Shown one piece after another: positions 11,093 through 23,700 of a DNA stretch of 64,000 nucleotides. The translations under genes and the position numbers were made by a program. The notes below the pieces were generated by a model that was not told the DNA's origin, searched no databases, and worked only from the letters and a program-made list of their open reading frames with translations. The stretch is from Hybos culiciformis (lineage: Eukaryota; Arthropoda; Insecta; Diptera; Hybotidae). Every line of letters begins with the position of its first letter. Positions within the stretch are counted from its first letter, which is position 1. The DNA is taken from positions 134,637,308 to 134,701,307 of the forward strand of contig OZ023273.1 in assembly GCA_964007475.1 (NCBI GenBank). The letters run 5' to 3'.

Positions 11093-13093
11093 TTAAGCAG
11101 AAGCTATTGTCAGCATCCTTTTGGTTAAAAATAAAAAATTATTCATCAAATAATTTTCAGATAGAAATATTCATCATTAACAGAGAAGTGAGTGTGTGAA
11201 ATTTCTTTCGGCATTCATGAATTCTAAATTAATATGTACATCATTATTTTATTTAACTTACCAATGTGACATATCTGCAACTTTTTTATCCATCAAATCT
11301 AAAATACGACTTGGGGTTGCTATAATCAATTGCACTAAATTGATAAAATTTAATAAAAAAAAAATACAAATGTTAATGGATATATTATTGTTTCGATAAT
11401 TATAATTTTGAAAGGTTTCAACTTTTCAAGCCAGTTAATAAAAATATTAAAAAGTCTAATTTGGAAACGTTGTGACATCAAACAATTGGCGGGCAATTAC
11501 ATTATAATTTAATTATCACGTATTTAACTTTTGGATTGAATATTAAAAAAAAATATTAAATTTAATTTTTTTTTATAATATTGATTAATTCCTTTTTAGT
11601 TTTTTTTTTTTCTCGCCGTTTTCATCCTTATAAAATAATTATAGAAAAAGAACCAACAAAAATTTTAAAAAATTATATAACTGGCTTAAATTTTATATTT
11701 CAGTTTAGCACATTTTTCTCATTTATAGTAAATGCTGGGGAATCTCGTATAATCATCATTGAAAATATATTTTCACACTTAATTTATGTCTTTACATTTT
11801 TAGTATTATACATATCTATTGAAGTTTAAAGTACATACATATGAATATGTATTTAAAATTGCGATTAAGCTGTAGGTTTTTTTTTATATTTTTGTGAGAA
11901 TTAGGTAATGCAAGATTTTTTAATAAGGTATAACATTTACATACCTTAAGAATCCATTTCCAATAAATATTCCATCATAACGATTTGCTCCTGAAAAATT
12001 TAATATTTTTTGTATACTTTCAACGAATTAAAATTCAAATCTTTCTTTATTAAGTAAAATAGGTATTTCAGTTGGCCGTTCTTTTTTATCTACACCATTT
12101 GTACGAGACTATCGGATAGTGAACACTCATCATAAAAATATTTTTGGGTTAACTTAGAATATTAAGATTCAAAAATATGTTTAAGAAATACCTAGATAAA
12201 TATATTTATTAGAAATAATCTTACCTTTTTAACAAAATTTACGATATCAATAATTGCTTTGGCACTTCCCTAATAAGTGATTAGAAATAAAAAATTTTGA
12301 ATTACAAATTAAAAAATTAAGAACTTTATACATAATGTTATAAATAAATAAATCAGATTGAATTGTGCATCATTACATTTCAGACCCGAAAGATAAGTTA
12401 TACATTCATCATTGTTATGAAAACATTTCTGTCAAATAAGTCAATTAACATTTTTAATTGTAGGCACAGTGTGCCTACTTGATTCTCAAAAACAAAAAAA
12501 TACTCTTAGATATATTAATTTAATTTTGCGATTCGATCGAGCAATTCTATTGTCTTATTTTTGAAATATTGACAAATCAAAAGTAGCAGAAAATAAATTA
12601 TCCTATAAATAGAAATAAGTAGGATCAAAATACCTCATGTTGAATCAAGTTCCTTCCTACAGATACCATCATGTAAAGAATTTTTTTGTCATCTCTAGAA
12701 AAAAAAAAATATTTTTGATTAAGTATTAAATTTTGTTTTTTTTTTATTTCATTTAAAAAATTAAATTGTTTTTAATTTCAGATTAAATTTATTTTTTCAC
12801 ATTAATTATTCAAATGAACTATACTTTAAGAAATTTAGTAACATCATTAAGAAATCATTAGTTACGTACGTAAGTTATATGTATATTTTTTACTTTCATA
12901 TAATAATTAAATTAGGTATTTCATGTAAACAAGCAAAAAGAAGCTGTAACGAAAACTCTGAATTTAAGAAAAAAGTTATAAAATGCGAAGCCTCAGTCAC
13001 ATTTAAAAAATTGATCAGAAAAATCCATCAGAAAGTTTTTGATTTCGTGGTTATGGGTCTAGAATTTAAATAAGATAGGTAACCTTTTTTTCA

Positions 13094-13740
13094 AAATTAG
13101 GTAGGTAGGTACCTACCTAGTTATAGATACATAATTCTTACCTCTTTCATTATATAACCGGTTTCTCCAATTTCTTATCATACTTTGGTTAGTTAGGCTT
13201 CTCTGAAAAATTAAAAAAGAAAAAAAAATTATTAAAGAAAGCAGACATCCAAAATTAGATAGATAGTACACAGGTTGGGTAGATCAAGCAGATACGTAGC
13301 TAGTTACTTTATTTTTATTAAATGTTATAATCAGGCGTGCAATTCTGAAGTTTTTTTTTGTATTAAAGTAAGGTTAGGTAGGTAGGTATTAATTTAACTT
13401 CTTGCAAAATATTTCGTGGCGTTCACACGTGTGTGGTTAGATCACGCTAATTCTTACTGCTAAACAGAATAGCATTATAAAACTACTTACACTTGTCTAT
13501 CTATTCTGAGTAAGTAATCAGTAGGTATATTTATTGTGAATAAGGTAGGTGGGTAATACCTACTAAAATGGAATCAAACATAAAAATTAATAGTAACACA
13601 TTGAAGATATATACCTATACCTAATACATAACCTACCAAAAATCCTAAATATTATTTTAAGTTGATTTCAGCCAGGCCACGACACCCAAACCAGAAATAA
13701 AATCAATAAATTGGGTAGGTACCTAGGTAGGTAGGTTGTA
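13094..13740. repeat. scattered GGTA/TACC microsatellite arrays
   Basis: Short arrays of GGTA or TACC, some forming palindromes such as GGTAGGTACCTACC, occur at about 13100-13120, 13376-13390, 13545-13560 and 13713-13738. Similar runs occur at 24934-24953 and 59398-59410. They are simple repeats in intron or intergenic DNA. Confidence 0.8.
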
Positions 13741-13903
13741 TTTGCATGTAATAAAAAAAAAAAACCTTATTATCAACCTTAAAAACTTGATTTCAAAAAA
13801 TTCGTTGAATAAAATTATCAGAATCCTTTTGGTTTAAATATTAAGGAGAATCATCATTTTGATTCTCAGATTTATTTTTTCATCATTCATTAAAATTTAT
13901 TTT

Positions 13904-14480
13904 GGCTAAAGTGCAGATGACGTGAACCTTTCAGAATGGGCTGAAACTTGGTGGGGGGTAGAGGCGGTGCCCAAACTTCCGAAACTGAAATCAGTTCTTC
14001 GGGCTCGGGCCCCGTTTCGGAGATAGGGCCCCCCAAAGTTTTCATACATTTTGTATGGGAAATTTTTTTTTTTTGCTCGAGTTGGCCCATTTTTTTGTAG
14101 AGAGTATAGGGGGCATCCCAGAACGAGAGGGAGGGGTGGGGGGGCGGCGGGCGGGCGGTCTGGTGGTTGGTCAGTGGGATTTGCGGCGTCAGCGCAAATC
14201 CCACTGACCAACCACCAGACCGCCCGCCCGCCCGCCGCCCCCCACCCCTCCCTCTCGTTCTGGAATAACCCCTTTATCATTTTCCAAAAAATTGGGCAAA
14301 TCGGGCACAAAAAAAAAATGTTTCCATACAAAAATGTATGAAAACTTTGTGGGGCCTTATCTCCAAAACGGGGCCCGAGCCCCAAGAACTGATTTCAGTT
14401 TTAGGGGTTTGGGCACCGCCTCTACCCCCCCACCAAGTTTCAGCCCATTCTGAGTGGTTCACGTCATCTGCACTTACGCC
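13904..14480. mobile_element. GC-rich foldback element, copy 2, full length
   Basis: A 577-bp element is flanked by an 8-base duplication, TTTATTTT, at 13896-13903 and 14481-14488. Its left arm (from GGCTAAAGTGCAGATGACGT) and right arm are inverted repeats for well over 100 bases. The central hairpin at about 14125-14265 is nearly perfect, with arms of about 65 bases and G-runs (GGGCGGGCGG). The whole element is therefore a potential cruciform. Open frames on both strands across it come from the palindrome and are not genes. It is non-autonomous; TIRs starting GG with 8-base duplications occur in more than one superfamily, so I do not assign it. Confidence 0.88.
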
Positions 14481-14554
14481 TTTATTTTTTATTAAATTAA
14501 ATTTAAATAAAAAGAAAACTCACCGAAAAATATTTTCTTTATAATTGTATCCGA

Positions 14555-15856
14555 CTGACTTGTAAAAAAAAAAAAAAAAAAAAATTATTAAAATTTTGTG
14601 ATGCGAAATGCGACTTTCCTCTGCTCATGCTGTTTTCCAAAAGACAGGAAAATGAAAGAAAAGTGATGGAAGAATAGTTAATTTGTTTAATTTATATGGT
14701 GTGTGTGTGCACATGCTATGTGACATGTGAGCGATATATTGTCATTGGGAGTAATTTTATGAGTGATGACGTAGTTAAATCGTAGCCTAGTTTACAATGG
14801 GTTTTAATAACGCATTAACGAATTAATTTGGCGGTTAAAGAAAAATAGAAATTATAATAAAATAAACATAGAAAAATAAATGTTGTGTTAAATTCATGAA
14901 CTGAATAATAAAACTGACAAACTTAATTCTTTTCAATTAACACTAAAAGTAGCGGTTTATTGATCCGCAGACCCAAAAAGTATTCAATCTTAAGACTTAA
15001 GCTATAAATGAATAGATTAGACTTTTTAAAATTCTCTTTTAGCCCGTTTTCCATCGAAAATGAAAACGGGCTGTTTTCATTTCTGCGTTCGTCGTGTTTA
15101 AAACTTTGGAACTGTTTGATCTTTTTTGATCGTATACCTAAACAGTTTTTGGAAGTTAGAAATTGTCAACCGGCCAAAGATCGATCTTCAATAATTTTTA
15201 GCAAGGAATGTATATAAAATTTAATTTATTTTGATTTTTTTTTGAATTTGAATACATTTTGATGAAAATTAAAGTACGTATAGATAGATGACGTCAATTA
15301 TAGGAATCAAAAAGTGGCTAGAGGCTGATAACGTATTTCCATGAAAATTGGTGTATGAATACCTATAAATCGAATGTAAAAAAATTTATCCGAATATGAA
15401 TATGAAATACTATAGGAATTAATAAATACTTAACAGTTACCATTAGAATGCATAAATGTATAAATCATGATTTCTAAATATGTACCTAATTTATGTACCT
15501 ATGTTGGTTTAAACAGCAATAAGCAAAATATACAATTTTCATTATTTATTTTTTATTTTCTTAAATATTAAAAAAAAAATATGACATGAAAATGGTATTC
15601 ATAAATTTAATTTATTAACATTTTTTTTTTTTCGATAATTCAAAAAATAAATCTTAACATTTTTAATTACAAAAAAATTAAAAATGTTCGATCTCAGAAT
15701 TTTGTCAAGGAATGACAAAAATATAAATAATTAAAAAAAAAAAGTTCTTACATCTATATTTCTCTTTTTTAATTGAAATCAATTACTTAACTCGAAGAAA
15801 AAAATTGAAAATATTTGTTCAATTTTTTTTTTTTGTTTATCAGACCATTTTTCTTC
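14555..15856. other. intergenic between DDX6-like relic and Sec61 beta
   Basis: A run of about 24 A residues lies at 14563-14586. A perfect 11-base hairpin lies at 15041-15072. A TGACGTCA palindrome is present near 15288. No gene is supported; the 69-residue plus-strand frame at 15008-15217 reads through the hairpin and shows no exon signals. Confidence 0.45.
15041..15072. repeat. perfect 11-bp stem-loop
   Basis: AGCCCGTTTTC and its exact complement GAAAACGGGCT enclose a 10-base loop. A second inverted pair (AACTGTTT / AAACAGTT) follows at about 15108-15145, so the patch may be a remnant of a small foldback element. Confidence 0.7.
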
Positions 15857-17110
<1,254 letters not shown>

Positions 17111-17603
17111 TTTTAATTTATTTAAATTTAAAAGAAAAAAAAAATGAATAAAACTTTTTGATTTTGATCAAAATAAAATTACGAAAAGAGAATTAATAAA
17201 ATTTCTCCCGTGTGTGCCTGATTTTAATGTGAAGTGAGTGAATTGACATGTCATCAAAAAAAATATTTAGAAAAAAATAGACAACTTCATAAATTGTCTT
17301 GTTGGTGATGATGTGGAAGTCAGAGTCACCAAACGGTGTTCAGCAGAAACTATTTCGTTGCTGAATAATTTGTTTTTTAATTTTTATCGTTATTTATATT
17401 TAAAAATTTGTTTGACATTTCGAATGTGATATAATTATTAAACTCACCTTACTTCGACGCCTATATTTCAATAAACGAAAGAAAGTAAATTTTCCTTTAA
17501 ATTGCATTTATTTAAGCCTAACTTAGGTTAACATATAAATACATAATTGACGCAAAATTGACCATGGAAAAACTTTTGAAGTACAGTATGTAGAGTAACT
17601 TAC
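17111..17603. other. 5' region of Sec61 beta
   Basis: This should hold the Sec61 beta leader and promoter. I see no TATA box at a convincing distance. A minus-strand ATG frame at about 17503-17444 ending at a GTGAGT donor could be an unrelated or alternative first exon, but no partner exon fits it. Confidence 0.35.
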
Positions 17604-17667
17604 AATGATTTTCATTTTCTTTGAGATTTGCCTGAGTGGTGTAAGATTTGGTTGGGTTTGCGTTCAT
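17604..17667 (-). CDS. possible 5' coding exon of an unknown gene
   Basis: An ATG at 17667 opens a 21-codon frame (MNANPTKSYTTQANLKENEN) that ends exactly at a consensus GTAAGT donor at 17603. The composition is protein-like and richer in GC than the surroundings. I could not find a downstream exon in matching phase before Sec61 beta, so it may be a relic or a first exon with a distant partner. Confidence 0.25.
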
Positions 17668-18628
17668 ACTATATAATAAATAATTTACTCACAGGGATGA
17701 AAAACATATCGGATATGCAAAATGTGGTTGATATTTGAAACTTTGCATTATTTTTTTCACATCATCGAAGCACCACAAATTTAAGTATTTCTACGGAGCA
17801 AGCGTCTTCAGAAATTTCAAATTCAAAAGGCGAATTTTTGCACTTTTTCCTCTTAAATATTTTGCCTCAGAAAACATTTTTTTTTAAAAGTAGGTATAAC
17901 AAGAATTTTAATAAGTCATAAGGCCCAACCAAGTTAACAAAAAAAAAATAATAAAACTGATGAAAATTAAAAAATTTAATGTAAGAAAATAATTTAATTT
18001 ACAAGGGGTTGATCTTAGAAAGCATCCTTTATTGTCCTCTTTTGCTAGTAAAAAGAGAGATGAAGATGTGCAGTTACTATTATAATAGTGACATAATTTT
18101 TGATAATCTAAATGTCCTTTTAAAATAAAACACCATTATTTTTATAATTTATATTTTATTTTTTATTTCTGAAAGAATAGAAGAAAATAAATTTTAAATA
18201 TATAATGCAGAGTCTATTATACTAAATAATTTGCGTTTTAGTGCTTCATTATTTTATTTTTATTAATTTATTGATATCATTATGGTTTAATTTTATTTTT
18301 ATTTTATAATACAAAAAATGTGAATCTAAAATACTATGTGATAACAAACTTCCATGATAAAAACGTAACTGAATTAAATGTTTACTCTGCATTTGTTAAA
18401 ATATTTTTGTTTATCTTTAACTACTTTACAAATAAAAGAAAAATATAATTAATTAGAACTTGCATTTAAGCTTTTATAATAAAAATGTATTTAAGGAAAT
18501 TTCCTACTGAAAAAAAAAATTATATAATAATTAAGCAAAGCAGTATTTGGATTAAAATTAAATTAGGTTTTTATATTGTTATTAAAGAGCTCAAAATTGT
18601 TGATCGTTATTATTTCTTTAAGCTTCAG
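17668..18628. other. intergenic stretch with a broken frame
   Basis: On the plus strand a frame from ATG 17697 to TAA 17921 is broken by a TGA at 17736-17738. Its downstream part reads STTNLSISTEQASSEISNSK, which is not typical of random AT-rich DNA. It may be a degraded coding fragment. The rest is featureless AT-rich sequence. Confidence 0.3.
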
Positions 18629-20740
18629 GGGTGGAATCATATAACAATTGTCACCGGTCGACAATCGACAATTGTCACAAAATTTAACAATTGTTGACTT
18701 TTTGCTTCATGTAATTTTAATAGGTGGAAATCACATTTCTCATAATATTATTCAGAAATTAACGAAAAAAAAAATTTTTAATTGTCGACTTCGATCACAA
18801 ACACGACCAATTCGACTTTTTTGCTTCATGAAAAAATATAGTGAATTTTTAAATATCGTTTTAGCAAAAAATATAGTGTAGAGAATTTTTTTTAAATATT
18901 AAACCACATTTTTTCTCTCTCAATAATTTCTTAATTTAGTAAACAAACTCAAAAATTTTATACTGTATTTATGATTTTAAAACATACACTAACAAAAGGT
19001 TTTTAGTTGTATTCTTTATAATGGCAACGTGAAAATTGATATAGAAAATTTTTTATTTCGTATGTGGTGTGGTGTTCACTTCAATTTCGCATAAATTGTG
19101 AATTTAAGGTTTTATGAAATTTTTGAAAATTACGCATACTTATTTTACACTTTTTCATAATTGTGTTTTATTTATAATTCGTTAATCATAAAAATGTTTA
19201 GAACTCATCTATTTAACTTATGCTTTTATGTTGATTAAAATTACCTACTTCTTTTTAAGATAAATTTTAAACAAATATTTCAATCAATTCATTAATTTTG
19301 GAAAAACAAAACCATTATTTTACTTCATTAAAATGTATTTATTTAATTAAAAAATGATTATTTTCTTAACCGATTTTATTTTATTCAGAACTAAGTACTT
19401 CTGCTTGGGTCAAATTTTGTGTTAATATTTAACATACTTCGTTTGTTCCGATTCATATTTCTTCCTTGACAATATTATCTAAGAGATAAATAACATAACA
19501 ATAGAATGACTTATCAAAAGTGCTTCTTTAGTTTTGCATCTTTTAGCTGAGTCAAAGCAAATAATCTTCCTTGAATTATGTACATATTTACATTGGTATC
19601 TAATTCAAATTTTATAATTTTAATTTCTGATCATTATCTAGGAAATAATAAATTTTTATAAAAATTTAGGTTTTAGGAGCCATAACTAATTTAAATGATT
19701 TTTAGTGTTTAAAAAATTAAATTTAATTAGAGAATAAATTATAACTATAAAACAATTGTTTAAGAATAAACAATTTATTTTAATTATTTTTATAAATAAG
19801 CCAAGTATTTTCTTTCAATAATGGTCAATCAGATAAAAATATTAAACTATCAAATGGTCCAAAAATAAAAAAATTCTATAATAAATAACATTCAATAAGG
19901 CATCTTGAAAACTGCCATTCAAGGATTAAATATTAGCCCTTCTCACCTCCTACAATTCATAAAATCGTAAATCAAAATTTTAACATGATACATTGTAGTT
20001 TTTGTTAATTTATAATTTAGAAATTAATGGCCAAATATCTAGACTTTCTTATTATTGAAGTTTTTAATTCACTTCAAAAATAAAACGTTTTATTTTTTTA
20101 AGATGCTTATAGATGTTTATTCTTTATTCAACAACAGTTTGAACCTTCGACGAAATGGAAATAATTAAAAAAAAACAAAAAAAAAAAAAACTAATCCTTA
20201 TCAATGGTTACGAAATAAAATCATTTGTTGAATAAAAGTAAATTGACATTTTATAAAAAAAAAATTTTGATTTATTAATTTATTGTTTTAAAATTGACGA
20301 CCAAAAAATAGCTGTCGTTTTTATTTGATAGACAATTGTCTATAATTTCAGTTATGTGAAGCTAAACTTTTTTTCGACAATTGTCTATTAAATTCAAAAA
20401 AAGTAGGTACATAATTTTTTTTTCTCCGCGCTCACATTTTTTTAAATATTTTATAAATCAAAGTTCACTCTATAAATCAGTTGAAATTTTAGGTTTTTAT
20501 TAAGTTTTATAACCCACACATTTACAATTTGGACTCTTCTTTTCTTGAAGTAAGCTTTACTTTGTATATATTTTCTCTTAAAGAGAGGAAATAAACTCTT
20601 TTTTTGCCAGAAAGAAATATAATATACAACAGATGATGATGATTAAATACGCGAAGCAATAATTTTCATTGTCCATACAAATTGATCGTGTTTGAAATTG
20701 TCGATTGTCACAAAAACGACAAAGTTACATAATTCCACCC
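18629..20740. mobile_element. 2.1-kb non-autonomous DNA transposon
   Basis: GGGTGGAATCATATAAC at the left end matches the complement of the right end (GGGTGGAATTATGTAAC) with two differences, and subterminal GACAATCGACAATT occurs in both arms. CAG flanks both ends (18626-18628, 20741-20743). A 3-base duplication with ends starting GGG fits the PIF/Harbinger style, but the duplicated triplet is not the usual TWA. The interior contains several ACAATTGT palindromes and no intact ORF. Its right end lies 41 bp from the stop codon of the next gene. Confidence 0.7.
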
Positions 20741-20780
20741 CAGTTTTTTTGTTCTTTTGTTTTTGTTTTTTTCCTTCTTT

Positions 20781-23700
20781 TCAATTATCAGCAGACATTT
20801 CATTTATTTCTTCATTAATTGACAAAACCTGATGAATAAAATTTTCATCAGAAACGATTTCATTCAATGTCTTTAGCATATCTAGTAAATCAGTTTTCTT
20901 GAGACTGAGTTGCAATGACAATTGTTCAATATGATTCTCAACATATTCTGGGATCTGAAAAAAAATAAATAATATAAGTTAATTGAAAATAAATTGGTAT
21001 GAGGAACTTTAATAATATGAATGTTCTTTTCTTTTTTGTTGCCTACAGTAAATTTTAAGAAATTAATTTAAATTACCTTCGGTAGATTTTGAAAGATACT
21101 AAACATTAATTTCGATTTAACTTGTCCATTTTGGCCTTCATAAAACAAAGTAAATTGTGCTTCCGAAGTTGGATTGGATATTAATGGAAAATATATACCA
21201 GCAAATACTCGACCTTTTGGATCACGAGCCAATAACGAACGGAAATCGTAAACTAAATTTCTTCTAACTGTCACATCAATGGCTGTAAGGTATGCGTGTT
21301 CAACATATATTAATGAAACTTTAGTTGTATCATTATTGTCAATTTTTTCATTACGCATTTCACGTTCGCACCACTCAATATAATTTTCATTACTCTACAA
21401 AAGATTAAATATTATGAAGTGCTTCAATTTCCTTTTTCGAAATGTGAACTTACCAATGAGTAATTATAGCAATAATCTCGTTTGCAATGTTTTTCATTTG
21501 TTTGATTGAACCAACCTGTAGGAAAAAATTAAAAATTTACCATTGATTTATTGACCCAGAAAATTCAATCTCAAAGCTACGGATTTTGAGGCATTAGTTT
21601 TTTCATGTAAAAAAAAACTACCGCAGTCAAATAAAAGGAGTTCAGAATTTTTTGTAAATTATTACCTGTATGTGGATAACACTGATCTTTCATTACGGTA
21701 ACAGCTCTAGCAACATGATATCCTGGATCAAGGATCATCATACCTTGGCGTCCATTAATCGAAACTTTCATTGCAACCAATGCATGTTCTTTTTCAACGG
21801 CGGCTTCCATTGAGTTAATACCTTCCTCTTCACAACAATCAATGTAATATTTAGGGGAAACTACATGCTCTTCACAACTAACAATATACAAATGATTCTT
21901 TAAATGTGGAAACATTTCCAGAATTCTAGTTATGATTTCGAATGCTAAGCTAACACACATATGATGACGACGATTTATTGGTATTTCGTAAAATTGGAAA
22001 AACGCTTTCAAATTACAACGTCGAGTTTTTTTGAATGATTTATAGAAATCAATGAAATTATTAATCGTATTGTAATGTGTTTCTTCAAGCATACGATGTA
22101 ATTTCGCCTCAATTAATGCATTCATCTCTTCATATTTATATAGCGATTCAAATACCAATGTTGGTGGTATTAATTGTGCCCAATCAGGTAAGGGCAACGG
22201 ATGTTCGATTGGCCACATCCCATTACTTTGTTCAAAAGCTGCTAAATTATAACTATCTGCGTTAGCCCACGAAATATTTGCACAAGCTTCATCTAAATTA
22301 TCGCTGGTATTCACATAATTCTGCTGACTAATTGGACTGCTGATATTGTGTTGCTTTTTATTTATTGCAACTGATGTCATATGGTTTTGACCAACATCTT
22401 TGACAAAAACCACATTATCATTCTTAGTTGCCTTTTTACTTGTAGCAATGATTGTGGTGGTTTTCGATTGGCCATGCTGGTTCTGCTTATTTTTGTCAAA
22501 TTCAAGATTATCCTCAATGATAGTCAATCCTTTGAGATCAAGTTCTTCGTCATCGCTATTAGATTCAGACGAGGAATCATAGGTTCCAGTTGAAGAACAG
22601 TCTTCAACTGAACGTTGAATTGATTTAGGGTTGATCCCGAAGCTAGTTTTCTCGAGTCAACTTGGCCATTCTGAGCCCCAGCGTCCAACTGTTGGAACAT
22701 AGCCATTTTCACCTTCAACGTTACTAGAAACTTTTGTTAAATTAATTGCAGCGGTAAGATTTTTAAGATTGGATGTAGCGGCGGTATAACCGCTATGACT
22801 ATTCCGGTCCTGTGCTTTAAACAGTCCCGGCTCGTCTCCAATTGTTATTCCCTTTTTAGAAAGCTCTGCAAAAAAAAAAATTTAATAAAATTAGATTTTT
22901 AAAAGAAATCATCATTAAATTAATTTTAATGTATTTACAGACATACTTAATATACTTAATGTTCTAATCACAAATAAATAATAAATTTAAAAGAAGGAGG
23001 TAGACAATTTTATGTGAACTGGTTTTTAAGTACAACATATCTAATATTCTAATGTGTAATAATCAAATTTATAAAAAAAATTATTAAAACATTAATTACT
23101 TTTTTTCATGGGAATTATTTATATAGGTCACTATGTATAATTTATATAGACGATTTGAATAATAATGTTGCATTGATATTTTGTTATTCTTACTTTGAAT
23201 TATTTTTAATAAGAAAATTAATAACGTAAATTGTTATTATTTTATGATCACTTCAATCTTATTTGAAATACATATATTGTTTATTTTTAATTGATGGTAA
23301 TGAGAAATTCGAATAATTTTTTTTTTAATTAATAACCATGAATTTCAAACTAAATAAAATATTATGTACCTATGTTTTATAATATTATACAAATCTTAAA
23401 TGATAGTAACGCATCTAGACTTGAAAATATAATCAGAAAATATGATCTACATGCATACATTATGTAGATACTTATATCTACAAACAAAATTAATTCATGG
23501 TGAATACAATTTTTCATTTATTTTTACTCATCTTTTTATAACGTGATTCTTGAATGATTATTAAAAAATTCAAAAAAGGGAATAAAGTAGATTAAAAATC
23601 AAATTCTATATAAGTTTGCATTTCAAGTGCATTATTGCAATTTTCTCTGATAAAAAAAAATAAATAAATTATCTAGCGCGTTAGATTTCAAACTTTTGAG

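Larger units (their letters stand above)
11093..14554 (-). pseudogene. highly diverged DDX6/Me31B-like DEAD-box gene, seven short exons, broken
   Basis: Exon 11334-11262 reads QLIIATPSRILDLMDKK then VADMSHC, which is diagnostic for the DDX6/Me31B/Dhh1 RNA helicase; TPGR has become TPSR. Six other exon-like pieces share its phase chain: 14554-14524, 13200-13142, 12692-12634, 12269-12225, 11990-11945 and 11117-11093. Each has a plausible acceptor and most have good donors. Joined, they have the spacing of DDX6 from the region just before the P-loop to the DEAD box, but the P-loop, PTREL and DEAD positions are unrecognisable; the last exon reads MLTIASA then stop where DDX6 has MLVLDEAD. A TAA at 11946-11948 interrupts the frame at a codon that is Lys in DDX6. 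AATAAA follows the last exon. The helicase cannot be active. The DDX6 origin of the one exon is firm; that of the others is inference from position and length. A GC-rich transposon (13904-14480) sits in an intron. Confidence 0.5.

Noticed and set aside
11196..11399. 67-residue plus-strand ORF
   Set aside because: It is the antisense shadow of the DDX6-derived exon at 11262-11334.
11945..11990. Glycosyl hydrolase 18-like reading (YDGIFIGNGFL) of this exon
   Set aside because: This frame does not match the phase of the exons on either side; the phase-consistent frame belongs to the DDX6-like chain.
13890..14544. Several overlapping 60-160-residue open frames, rich in Pro/Gly
   Set aside because: They lie on both strands of the inverted-repeat element 13904-14480 and mirror each other; they are by-products of its GC-rich palindrome.
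17697..17921. Plus-strand protein gene
   Set aside because: The frame carries a TGA after 13 codons, has no recognisable domain and no splice signals that remove the stop; kept only as a possible relic.
22657..22659. Selenocysteine reading of the UGA
   Set aside because: The flanking sequence has no redox motif and I see no SECIS-like element after the gene; leaky readthrough, mutation or base-call error explain it better.
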